Assembly: GCA_964485695.1 (NCBI GenBank)
Contig: CAZAKZ010000245.1
Span: 1 to 6,070 of the forward strand
DNA from: CAZAKZ01 sp964485695
Lineage (GTDB): Bacteria; Planctomycetota; JAFGQW01
Length of the DNA: 6,070 bases
Reading direction: 5' to 3'
A program made the position numbers and the translations under genes. Shown here piece after piece: positions 1-5,712 of the stretch; the stretch's first letter is position 1; every line of letters starts with the position of its first letter. The notes below the pieces were generated by a model, which saw only the letters and a program-made list of their open reading frames with translations, searched no databases and was not told the origin of the DNA.

Positions 1-46
1 GCGTAGTTGTTCGAATCACTTATGGAGTGCTAGGAATCAAGACCGG
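1..46. other. Degenerate remnant downstream of the truncated glycosyltransferase
   Basis: Read on the minus strand, the bases just past the stop at 49-47 give P-V-L-I in the same frame. This matches P-V-V-L after the G-R of the intact neighbour (residues 343-346). A second in-frame stop follows six codons later, and the other two minus frames also carry stops close by. The stretch is visibly less GC-rich than the gene. It looks like decayed coding sequence, not a clean intergenic region. Small assembly errors at a contig end could give the same picture. Confidence 0.4.
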
Positions 47-964
47 CTATTTAGCGAGATAGCACAAGGTTCGATCGCTGATCCAGGTGGAACCGAGTCG
101 TCCAGAGGAGGGCCGTGAACAGGTGAACTCGCCACGGGAGTTCTGCACGTATTGCCGGAAGTGCCCCGGCGTCTCACACACTTTCTGTGCATCGGCCACG
201 AACCACCCGTTTTTCTCGAGAACAGGCACGTCTGTTGCTAAGGTCTCCTTGTCGAGGATGATGGCCAGCTCGAGGTTTCCTGCAACTCGTTCCGGCAGGG
301 TGACGTATTCGAGGAATGCCGTACGTTTCTCGTTGCTGAAGACCTCGCCGTTCAGTTCCATCCACTCGTCCCACCATCCGGTGACCGTGGTGAAGCGCCC
401 GGCCCCTCGGTCCGTCGTCACAGGCCAGGCCGGTAGATACACCGGAGGGGGAGTGAAGTGCCAGTCCACACCACAGCTGGAGAATCGAGCCGAGGCCGTG
501 CCCACGGTCTCACCGATCGTGAAGTAGACGTCGTGCTCTGAAACCCTGACCTGCCCGCGGCTCATCCAGGACTGCAACAGCCCTGGATCGATGTCCACGA
601 GTGCGGATCGTCGAAATCGGCGGAGGAAACTGTCCGGAGCCCTGTAGACGAAATTGACAAGAAGGTCGGAGTCAAAGAAATCTGCCATCCCGGGTGGATG
701 AACAGTTCTTTCCTCCTGGAACGAGTAGAGGACCAGATCTTCTCCGAGACCATGTGCATCGAAGCGTCTTCGCCATTCGTCGATGGCTCTCTGGTGGCTC
801 AATCCCGTTTTCTGAGCCGCTTGACGTGGAACATTTTCGAGCCAGTAGACCTTGCATCCCCTGGCCTTGAAGCCCAGAGCCCAGTTGATGAAGATCCAGA
901 GATACGCACCATGGCCCTGCCGGTGAAGCGTCGACGGAACAGCCAGGCAGACGGTAGCAGTCAT
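47..964 (-). CDS. GT-B-like glycosyltransferase paralogue, C-terminally truncated (probable pseudogene)
   Basis: This 305-residue protein is clearly paralogous to the gene just upstream. Shared blocks include an N-terminal G-x-G Rossmann-like start (about residues 16-43), DLLVN (100-104), a DIDP motif (124-127), HDVYFTIGE (144-152), TLPERVAGNLELA (222-234), and a C-terminal SRGEF...WISDRTLCYLA stretch (276-304). The family is glycosyltransferase group 1 with a GT-B fold, which transfers sugars from nucleotide-sugar donors, usually in the cytoplasm. Donor and acceptor cannot be told. The intact paralogue continues from CYLA into AGRPVV and about 83 more residues. Here CYLA is followed by K and a stop, so the donor-binding core and C-terminal helices are lost. 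The ATG overlaps the upstream stop (ATGA), and GGGAG lies six bases before it, so the start is well supported. No signal peptide is visible. The homology is firm; inactivity is inferred. Confidence 0.8.
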   Translation of the reverse strand: MTATVCLAVPSTLHRQGHGAYLWIFINWALGFKARGCKVYWLENVPRQAAQKTGLSHQRAIDEWRRRFDAHGLGEDLVLYSFQEERTVHPPGMADFFDSDLLVNFVYRAPDSFLRRFRRSALVDIDPGLLQSWMSRGQVRVSEHDVYFTIGETVGTASARFSSCGVDWHFTPPPVYLPAWPVTTDRGAGRFTTVTGWWDEWMELNGEVFSNEKRTAFLEYVTLPERVAGNLELAIILDKETLATDVPVLEKNGWFVADAQKVCETPGHFRQYVQNSRGEFTCSRPSSGRLGSTWISDRTLCYLAK

Positions 965-2229
965 CCCGTTCTCCCGGATGAATCCCCGGAATTTCCGGAC
1001 ATGGCCCGCTCCAGGAGGCGAGGCAGCACCTTGGCGGAGTCGAAGTGGTCCTCGGCAATGGTGCGAGCCGCTGTCGCGTGCCGGTCATAGTCGGCCTCGA
1101 TGTCCTGGATACAGGCCGCCGCCTCTTCCGGGGTGGAAAAGGAGAGGATTCCTTTCCCCACCGGGAGAACCCGGGAAAAGCCCGTCTCCTGCAGGACCAC
1201 GGGGCGGCCGGCGGCCAGGTAGCACGCCGACCGGCAGCTGAACCACCCGGACTGTCCCAGGACGTAGCCGTTCTTGGCCACGCTCCACTCGGCCCTGGAA
1301 GTCTGGATGTAGTTGCGGTAGCCGTCCAGATCGAGGCAGACGACCAGCGGATCGACCAGGTTCCATCCCTTGTGGACGAGCAGGTCCCGGGGAAGCTTGC
1401 GCCCCATGCCTGAATTGGCGGCAAGCTCGAGGGGAACCGGTGCGACCCTCCGTGGAAGATCCAGGAACCGCATGAATTCCACGTCCTTCTGGCCGTAACT
1501 CTTGCCCTCATGCTCGATGGGGTTGTACGAGATCCAGGTCATGACCGTGGTGTAGTCGGGTCGGTGGTGTGAACCAACGGGCCACTCGGAGAGCACCACC
1601 GGCTGCCGGGTCCCGATCCACTCGTCACCCGTGTCCAATAGGGAGGGCGGCAGGCACTCACCGAAGCTGAAGACCACGTCGTGCTGGTCGATGAGTGTGC
1701 GGAGATACTTGTGCCCGCGCAACAGTTTCAGCTGTGTGAACACGGGATCCGTGTCGATGTAGACCCGCCGCCGGATCCGGTCATACTCCTCCAGTTTGTC
1801 GATGGTGCCGGAAACGTTGATCAGCAGATCCGCGGTCCGGAAAAGCTCCTGGAGCCGGGACTCGGGCATTCCGAACCACTGCTTCTTCCATCCGAAGCGA
1901 TAGGCCCACCGGTCTTCGAGACCGAACCGTGTCATGACCTCGGCAAGATAGTTCACGTTGAAGTCACAGCTCTTGATCTTGCCGTCTGCATTCGGGTTGT
2001 AGGGCCACTGGCCGTTGTCCTCGATGTAATAGACATCATGTCCGAGCCGTGCGAGGCCGAGCACGTAGTTCATGAAATCCCAGGTCATGCCGCCCAGGGG
2101 AAACTGGGCGATCAGACCCGTGACGACAATGCGAAGGGAGGAGTTCACGTCAGCGAAGGCTCCAGACAGAACAGGATCATTATCAGGGGAAACCTCCAGC
2201 TCAGCTGGGGGACTCGTGAAGTATGACAT
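961..2229 (-). CDS. GT-B-like glycosyltransferase, intact copy
   Basis: From the ATG at 2229 the protein has 422 residues and no signal peptide. An N-terminal Rossmann-like half begins at about residue 31 (LRIVVTGLIAQFPLGGMTW) and includes GHDVYYIED (63-71), DLLINVSG (134-141), YIDTDP (157-162) and HDVVFSFGE (183-191). The C-terminal half (about 222-408) carries SRAEWS (311-316), a CYLAAGRPVV segment (336-345) and ETGFS (348-352). This is the usual donor-binding region of Glyco_trans_1_2-type GT-B enzymes. The expected role is sugar transfer in the cytoplasm to an unidentified acceptor. The stop overlaps the start of the paralogue by ATGA. The start is uncertain: the ATG at 2229 has only a weak ribosome site, and a GTG 28 codons downstream (2145-2143) is an alternative. 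The frame is also open upstream to a GTG at 2391, but those codons lie in repeat DNA and are not credible protein. Family confidence is good; substrate is unknown. Confidence 0.82.
   Translation of the reverse strand: MSYFTSPPAELEVSPDNDPVLSGAFADVNSSLRIVVTGLIAQFPLGGMTWDFMNYVLGLARLGHDVYYIEDNGQWPYNPNADGKIKSCDFNVNYLAEVMTRFGLEDRWAYRFGWKKQWFGMPESRLQELFRTADLLINVSGTIDKLEEYDRIRRRVYIDTDPVFTQLKLLRGHKYLRTLIDQHDVVFSFGECLPPSLLDTGDEWIGTRQPVVLSEWPVGSHHRPDYTTVMTWISYNPIEHEGKSYGQKDVEFMRFLDLPRRVAPVPLELAANSGMGRKLPRDLLVHKGWNLVDPLVVCLDLDGYRNYIQTSRAEWSVAKNGYVLGQSGWFSCRSACYLAAGRPVVLQETGFSRVLPVGKGILSFSTPEEAAACIQDIEADYDRHATAARTIAEDHFDSAKVLPRLLERAMSGNSGDSSGRTG
971..975 (-). promoter_or_regulatory. Ribosome binding site of the truncated glycosyltransferase
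   Basis: On the minus strand GGGAG is followed by six bases (AACGGG) and the ATG at 964-962. The site lies inside the last codons of the upstream gene. Together with the 4-base ATGA overlap it fixes the start and points to translational coupling of the two glycosyltransferases. Confidence 0.65.
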
Positions 2230-2332
2230 TTCCGAGAATCGAGGAGGGGACTGCTTTGCACACGTCCTCCGAGATTGAAAGTGATCGTGGCTGTTCTCTC
2301 CAAGGTGTACAATCGCATTGTTACGGGCCCTT

Positions 2333-2436
2333 GATCCCACAGCCTGTTTTTGTCCTAGATCGGGACATTTCAGGGATGTGGGATGCCCCACGGTCCTGAA
2401 ATGTCCCGATCTAGGACAAAAACAGGCCGTGGGATC
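2333..2436. repeat. 104-bp near-perfect palindrome (MITE/REPIN-like)
   Basis: The arms 2333-2373 and 2396-2436 are reverse complements at 40 of 41 positions; the single mismatch is A2341 opposite C2428. The centre can also fold: 2378-2382 (GTGGG) pairs with 2387-2391 (CCCAC) around the tetraloop ATGC. Each arm contains a smaller dyad, TGTCC-N7-GGACA (2351-2367 and its mirror). No poly-T run follows on the minus strand, so it is not an ordinary intrinsic terminator. Size and symmetry suggest a mobile non-coding palindrome or a very stable structured RNA. No target-site duplication is obvious at the edges. Confidence 0.85.
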
Positions 2437-2448
2437 GGCACTTCCGAC

Positions 2449-2464
2449 TTCAGGCGTTCCTGAA
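2449..2464. repeat. Short inverted repeat TTCAGG-N4-CCTGAA
   Basis: A perfect 6-bp stem with the loop CGTT lies 12 bases past the large palindrome. The hexamer TTCAGG also occurs at the inner edge of the large palindrome's left arm, with CCTGAA at the right, so it may be a shared recognition motif or a fragment of the same element. Chance is possible for so short a dyad. Confidence 0.45.
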
Positions 2465-2468
2465 ACAT

Positions 2469-2483
2469 ACCGCTTTGAGCGGT
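2469..2483. repeat. 15-bp dyad ACCGCT-TTG-AGCGGT
   Basis: Two perfect 6-bp half-sites flank three bases. Size and symmetry fit an operator for a dimeric regulator, and it lies upstream of the glycosyltransferase pair, though about 240 bp from the start. No regulator is encoded in the window, so the role is open. Confidence 0.4.
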
Positions 2484-2539
2484 TCGTGATTTCAAAGCTT
2501 CCGGCTCTACAGGAGGATGGATTGCTTCATGTTGCAGGA

Positions 2540-2566
2540 CAGGGGGGTGTCGGGGACAACCCCCTG
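2540..2566. repeat. GC-rich hairpin in the intergenic region
   Basis: CAGGGGG at 2540-2546 pairs with CCCCCTG at 2560-2566. After one G/A mismatch, TGTC (2548-2551) pairs with GACA (2555-2558) around a GGG loop, giving 11 pairs in a 27-base element. It lies 227 bases downstream of the propeller gene's stop. It could halt or stabilise that transcript, but no T-run follows on either strand, so I do not call it a terminator. Confidence 0.5.
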
Positions 2567-2721
2567 GAAATCCGATCCGCTTTCGAACGCAAGCCGATTC
2601 TCAAAAGTGTCCTCCGGAAACCTGATCAGATCTATACCCCGGCTGACATCTTAACATGAATGAACATGAGAATATATGCTCTGGACAGACCCGCTCCCTA
2701 CTCCAGCCCTTGAGAACATGG

Positions 2722-2761
2722 CCGTGCGACCGTGCGATCAGGCGTGTACGGACGTACGGAA
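2722..2761. repeat. 8-bp tandem repeats in two inverted pairs
   Basis: CCGTGCGA is present twice in a row (2722-2737). After exactly eight bases come GTACGGAC and GTACGGAA (2746-2761). The second pair resembles the first read on the other strand: CCGTACGT and CCGTACAC fit the pattern CCGTRC. As RNA from the plus strand, 2722-2736 could pair with 2745-2759 with one mismatch and three G-U pairs; on the minus strand these become weaker C/A mismatches. It lies about 30 bp past the propeller gene's stop. It could be a protein-binding array or a replication-slippage product. Confidence 0.55.
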
Positions 2762-2792
2762 CTGCTCGAGGACAGGGCAAGAACTCGGGCTG

Positions 2793-4196
2793 CTACAGAA
2801 CCGTGATCTTGACCGGATTGTAGATCTTCACCGCCGTCGAAACCGAGACGGCTCCGGCAAAGAAATCGAGCCCCGACAGGGCTGGGATGTTGGGGATGGC
2901 GACCACGCCGAAGCCCTTGCCGTTCTGATCCAGGATGCCATTGAAGTTCTGGAAGATGGTCGGAACGAAGCCCGAGGTCCAGAACAGGGCGTCCGGCGTC
3001 AGCGGCACGGTTCCCGAACCCGGAAGCGGGATGCCGGGGGAGCGCGAGTAGGCGCACCGGATGAGGTAGGGGTTGCTCGCGGCAGTCTTGTCCTGGATGT
3101 TCAGAATCACGGCCTGTCCCGGGCGGGCGATGCCGTACTGGGTGAGGCCGTCCTCCCAGAGGTAGATCTCGTGGTCGGCCTGCGGGTTGCCGCCGCCGAC
3201 GTTGTAGCGGGTGGCGAAGACGATGACCGTGCCGTCGCCGTTCAGAGCGTGGCTGTCGTTCGGGTTGCCGGTGGTCATGCCGCCGAAGGTGGTGATCTTC
3301 CGCTTTCCGGTGCCGTCGGGGTAAGCCATCCAGATGTCATTGCCGACGTTGGTGAGCTGCCAGCGCGACTTCCAGGTGACACGGTCGCCGTCGGCCGAGA
3401 GCTTGGCCCGGACGTCGGCGCCGACGGTGTTTTGGGAGACGTTGGTCAGGTTCTTTCCATCGGTGCCGAGGGTGTAGATTTCGGATTCGCCGCTCATCAG
3501 GTGCTCGAATGCACATACCGTGGCGGTGTGGTCGAGGGCCGGAAAGGCCCCGGTGCCGGAGGTGATCGCGCTGATCTGCTTCTTGCCGGTTCCGTCCGGA
3601 TTGGCGATCCAGACCTGGTCGTGGTTGCTCTTGTCGAGCGCGAGGTAGGCCACCTTGGTGCCGTCCCCGGAGACGCATCCGCTCATGCGGGCGCCGGCAA
3701 GGGTGTTGGCCGCGATGGGTGAGACCACCTTGGTCAGGAGGTTGACCACGGCAAAGCCGTAGACCTTGGTCGAGGAATCCCAGGTCGTGTAGCCGACGAG
3801 ATTGCCGTCGTGCGATAGGGTGAGGTTCATGTTGACCTTGGTCGTGCCGGAATAGCTGGTGACCTGGGTCGCCTTGCCACCCGTGGTCGGGATGGTCCAG
3901 ATATTTCCATTCGAGATGAAGGCGAGGATGCCGTTGTTGCCGCTCATGGCGAGGGACCAGGGAATCGTGGCCGGTCCCCCCGTGGTCAGCTGCTTGGGCG
4001 TCATGGACGAGGTGTCCATGGAAAACACCTCGAACTGGAAGTTCCGCTCCCCGATCCAGGCGATCCACTGGCCGTCAGTGCTGACGGCCGGATAGTAGTC
4101 GTTCACGCTGTTCGTGGTCACCTGGGTCCGCACCTGCGCCGCACACACGCCGGCTGTGAGGCCTGCCAACAGTATCGCACCGAGCAAACGGGTCAT
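2793..4196 (-). CDS. Exported PD40/TolB-like beta-propeller protein with shared C-terminal module
   Basis: This 467-residue protein has a Sec signal peptide at residues 1-20 (hydrophobic core L4-L13, likely cleavage between A20 and Q21). Seven PD40/WD40-like repeats follow, at about 36-70, 79-113, 123-162, 172-211, 218-256, 261-304 and 314-349. They show the usual pattern of S-x-DG...VA(Y/F), then a strand such as IW or IY, then a DGTGK(K/R)-type turn. PD40 repeats build propellers, as in TolB, that bind proteins or ligands in the periplasm or outside the cell. Residues 353-467 are a separate module shared with the LamG protein upstream. No Tol-Pal genes are near, so it is not called TolB, and no catalytic residues are recognised. 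The start at 4196 is preferred over an in-frame ATG 12 codons upstream because AGGAG lies seven bases before it and the signal peptide then begins correctly. The ligand is unknown. Confidence 0.85.
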   Translation of the reverse strand: MTRLLGAILLAGLTAGVCAAQVRTQVTTNSVNDYYPAVSTDGQWIAWIGERNFQFEVFSMDTSSMTPKQLTTGGPATIPWSLAMSGNNGILAFISNGNIWTIPTTGGKATQVTSYSGTTKVNMNLTLSHDGNLVGYTTWDSSTKVYGFAVVNLLTKVVSPIAANTLAGARMSGCVSGDGTKVAYLALDKSNHDQVWIANPDGTGKKQISAITSGTGAFPALDHTATVCAFEHLMSGESEIYTLGTDGKNLTNVSQNTVGADVRAKLSADGDRVTWKSRWQLTNVGNDIWMAYPDGTGKRKITTFGGMTTGNPNDSHALNGDGTVIVFATRYNVGGGNPQADHEIYLWEDGLTQYGIARPGQAVILNIQDKTAASNPYLIRCAYSRSPGIPLPGSGTVPLTPDALFWTSGFVPTIFQNFNGILDQNGKGFGVVAIPNIPALSGLDFFAGAVSVSTAVKIYNPVKITVL

Positions 4197-4202
4197 TTCT
4201 CT

Positions 4203-4208
4203 TCTCCT
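4203..4208 (-). promoter_or_regulatory. Ribosome binding site that fixes the propeller start
   Basis: On the minus strand AGGAGA stands before the ATG at 4196-4194, with seven bases between AGGAG and the ATG. It falls inside the codons that a longer start at 4232 would translate, so it argues for the shorter form, which also begins with a proper signal peptide. Confidence 0.75.
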
Positions 4209-4339
4209 GCTGAGTGAATTCACATCGGACATCGAGCGAGGAAGGTTGGGCGCGTTCAGCCGGTGCCGACCCGCGCAACGGTTCCCGGTCCAGGGTCCAT
4301 CGAGATCGCAAAATTTTCCGAAGAAATGGGAATTGGGTG

Positions 4340-4376
4340 AAAAACACCGGGGACAGGCCGAAGACGCCCCGTCCCC
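4340..4376 (-). terminator. Intrinsic terminator of the LamG-domain gene
   Basis: Read on the minus strand, GGGGACGGG (4376-4368) pairs with CCTGTCCCC (4357-4349): nine pairs with one G-T, around a 10-base loop. Five T residues at 4344-4340 follow after the short spacer GGTG. It begins 17 bases after the LamG gene's stop. A GC-rich stem plus T-run is the classical rho-independent form. It implies that the propeller gene has its own promoter between 4339 and 4209, though I could not pick out a clear one. Confidence 0.75.
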
Positions 4377-4393
4377 TGTCCTGGCGCGCCCTC

Positions 4394-5533
4394 CTACCTC
4401 GTGATCGAGAACGAGGCGGTGTTCGACATGTCCCGGATTCCAAATGGTGCTTGTGGATCCAGGGTGACAAAGGCGCTGTGGATCCTCACCCCGACCAGGG
4501 CCGGAATCGACGGGATGTTGATCTTCGCCTTGGCCTTTCCACCGGCGTCGATCACACCCGCGTAGCCCGAGAAGATCCCCGGCAGATACCCGAAGACGGT
4601 GACCACGAGCAGGTCGTCCGGGCTGAGGCCGAGGTTCCGCGTGCCGATGGGGATTGGGCCCGTGCCCAGGGAGGAGCCGAGCTGGTAGGGGAGTTTCGCG
4701 GAACCGCTGGCCGAGAGGAAGAGATCCACCGTGCCCCCGGGCCGCGGGCTGCCGCCGACCACGAGGTTCGTGGGCAGGTCACACATGTAGTAGCCCAGGT
4801 CGGGCACGTTGGGGCTGCCGCTCGGGCCGGTGCCCCCAGCGCTCGTCAAGTAGTCGGCGGCGATGTCCGCGGCAGTTCGCGCCCAGTTGTAGATGCGGAT
4901 GTCGTCGTAGTTGCCCTCGCATCCCGAGCTGGAGCCGTCGTACCCCATGCACTTGAAATTGCCGCCCTTGCCGGTGATGTTGGCGGGGCCCTTGCTGTTG
5001 AATACGCCGTTGACGTACCAGGTGATCAGGTTGAGCTTGGTATCCACGACGCAGGCGAGGTGGATCCAGCCGCTGGGACTGGTGGAGTTTTGAAGGGGCG
5101 CTCCAACGGTCTTGAGTTCCGTGAGGGGGCCGCGGATGATGACGTTCCCGACTCCCGCAGCGCCGTTCTGGAAGCAGCGGAAAGTACCCCCGGCGCCGGA
5201 CCAGGGATTATCCCCCCAGATGTATCCGAATGCCGTGGGGCCGGTGGGTTTGTACCACCACTGAACGGTGAATCCCGGGCTGGCGTTGGCGCCGCCACTA
5301 CCGCTCGATGTGGGATCGAGGGCGGCTGACGTGGGCAGGTAGCTGTTGCCGGTGCCGAGTGTACGGTAGCAGCTTGCCGAACCGATCCGGAAGACCTTGG
5401 TGTCCAGCGAGTGCAGCGTCCCCACCGTGGTCGCCGCCGGCGGACCGCCGGTGGCACTGTTCAGCAAGGTGATCTGCGCCGAGCCTACGGTGGCGAGGAG
5501 CGCGAGAGTCAAGAAGAGAGCGGTGCTTCGCAT
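4394..5533 (-). CDS. Exported LamG/concanavalin-like domain protein with shared C-terminal module
   Basis: This 379-residue protein begins with a Sec signal peptide (residues 1-19, ending GSA before Q20). Residues about 87-230 match the LamG-like jelly roll (Laminin_G_3/LamGL): GFTVQWWYKP (87-96), GYIWGDN (103-109), W-I-H-L-A (156-160), I-T-W-Y-V-N-G (170-176) and YDDIRIYNWART (209-220), the usual closing strand. Such domains bind carbohydrate or protein ligands outside the cell. Cysteines at 55, 120, 161, 195 and 205 could form disulfides. Residues about 259-379 carry the C-terminal module also found in the propeller protein. No enzymatic domain is visible. The start ATG is preceded by GGAG with nine bases between, and the signal peptide starts there. 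A terminator follows the stop, so it may be transcribed apart from the next gene. The function may be adhesion or glycan binding, which is inferred. Confidence 0.83.
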   Translation of the reverse strand: MRSTALFLTLALLATVGSAQITLLNSATGGPPAATTVGTLHSLDTKVFRIGSASCYRTLGTGNSYLPTSAALDPTSSGSGGANASPGFTVQWWYKPTGPTAFGYIWGDNPWSGAGGTFRCFQNGAAGVGNVIIRGPLTELKTVGAPLQNSTSPSGWIHLACVVDTKLNLITWYVNGVFNSKGPANITGKGGNFKCMGYDGSSSGCEGNYDDIRIYNWARTAADIAADYLTSAGGTGPSGSPNVPDLGYYMCDLPTNLVVGGSPRPGGTVDLFLSASGSAKLPYQLGSSLGTGPIPIGTRNLGLSPDDLLVVTVFGYLPGIFSGYAGVIDAGGKAKAKINIPSIPALVGVRIHSAFVTLDPQAPFGIRDMSNTASFSITR

Positions 5534-5542
5534 GGCCGATAT

Positions 5543-5546
5543 CTCC
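5543..5546 (-). promoter_or_regulatory. Ribosome binding site of the LamG-domain gene
   Basis: GGAG on the minus strand lies nine bases before the ATG at 5533-5531. The site is modest, but it agrees with the signal peptide that begins at this ATG. Confidence 0.5.
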
Positions 5547-5608
5547 AGTTCAGATTACCCAGGTTGGAATACGTCAGGCGAAATGCCTGGGGATTCTCAT
5601 ACACCTAC

Positions 5609-5637
5609 TTTTTACCCGATCCGGACCCTGGGGGCAA
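5609..5637 (-). promoter_or_regulatory. Possible sigma70-type promoter of the LamG-domain gene
   Basis: On the minus strand TTGCCC (5637-5632) and TAAAAA (5614-5609) are separated by 17 bases. Each matches four of six consensus bases. A start near 5602 would leave a leader of about 70 bases, which includes a small stem CAGGC/GCCTG at 5575-5589. The spacing is ideal, but the match is moderate and promoter consensus in this lineage is not known to me. Confidence 0.3.
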
Positions 5638-5712
5638 GGCCATGGGAGGTATAGGGCCGGACCCGGGCTGGAGATCGGACCACCCTGGCGGTGAACGGCC
5701 CCATTTCTTTGA

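Larger units (their letters stand above)
2230..2792. other. Palindrome-rich intergenic region without a convincing gene
   Basis: These 563 bases separate the propeller gene from the glycosyltransferase pair and should hold the promoter of the pair. I found no convincing -35/-10 pair and no U-tract terminator on the minus strand. What stands out is dyad symmetry: a 104-bp palindrome (2333-2436), smaller inverted repeats at 2449-2464, 2469-2483 and 2540-2566, and an 8-bp tandem array at 2722-2761. The part around 2640-2690 is relatively AT-rich. The open frames here overlap the repeats and resemble no protein I know. Confidence 0.6.

Noticed and set aside
1..29. TTCGAATC resembling the T-loop of a tRNA 3' end
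   Set aside because: The T-stem has a mismatch and a wobble in five pairs, no CCA or acceptor match follows, and the rest of the tRNA would lie outside the window.
2143..2259. Leader ORF from a GTG after GGAGG on the minus strand, ending in a GTGA overlap with the alternative glycosyltransferase start
   Set aside because: The spacing to the GTG is short, the 38-residue product looks non-coding, and it conflicts with the better-placed ATG at 2229. It is kept only as a reason for doubt about the start.
2333..2436. Palindrome as an integron attC site or an intrinsic terminator
   Set aside because: No paired RYYYAAC and GTTRRRY core sites frame it, the arms are too perfect for attC, and there is no T-run after the stem.
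2318..2659. 113-codon open frame on the plus strand in the intergenic region
   Set aside because: Its first third is the palindrome, it overlaps other hairpins, I saw no convincing ribosome site and it resembles no family I know.
2676..3722. Long plus-strand open frame opposite the propeller gene
   Set aside because: Composition is dominated by R, G, A, D and V as expected for the antisense of a GC-rich gene; the minus strand has the signal peptide, PD40 repeats and ribosome site.
4134..4196. Lipoprotein signal in the propeller protein (cysteine at residue 18)
   Set aside because: The residues before it (AGV) do not fit the usual lipobox, while the A-A/Q junction fits ordinary signal peptidase I cleavage.
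4194..4232. Upstream ATG giving the propeller protein 12 more residues
   Set aside because: It would put charged residues before the signal peptide and would translate through the strong AGGAG site of the ATG at 4196.
4214..5329. Long plus-strand open frame opposite the LamG gene
   Set aside because: It is an antisense shadow of low complexity that crosses the terminator; the minus-strand protein has recognisable domains.
5621..5664. Repeated CCGGACCC at 5621-5628 and 5657-5664
   Set aside because: Two 8-mers in GC-rich DNA without symmetry or further copies are likely chance.
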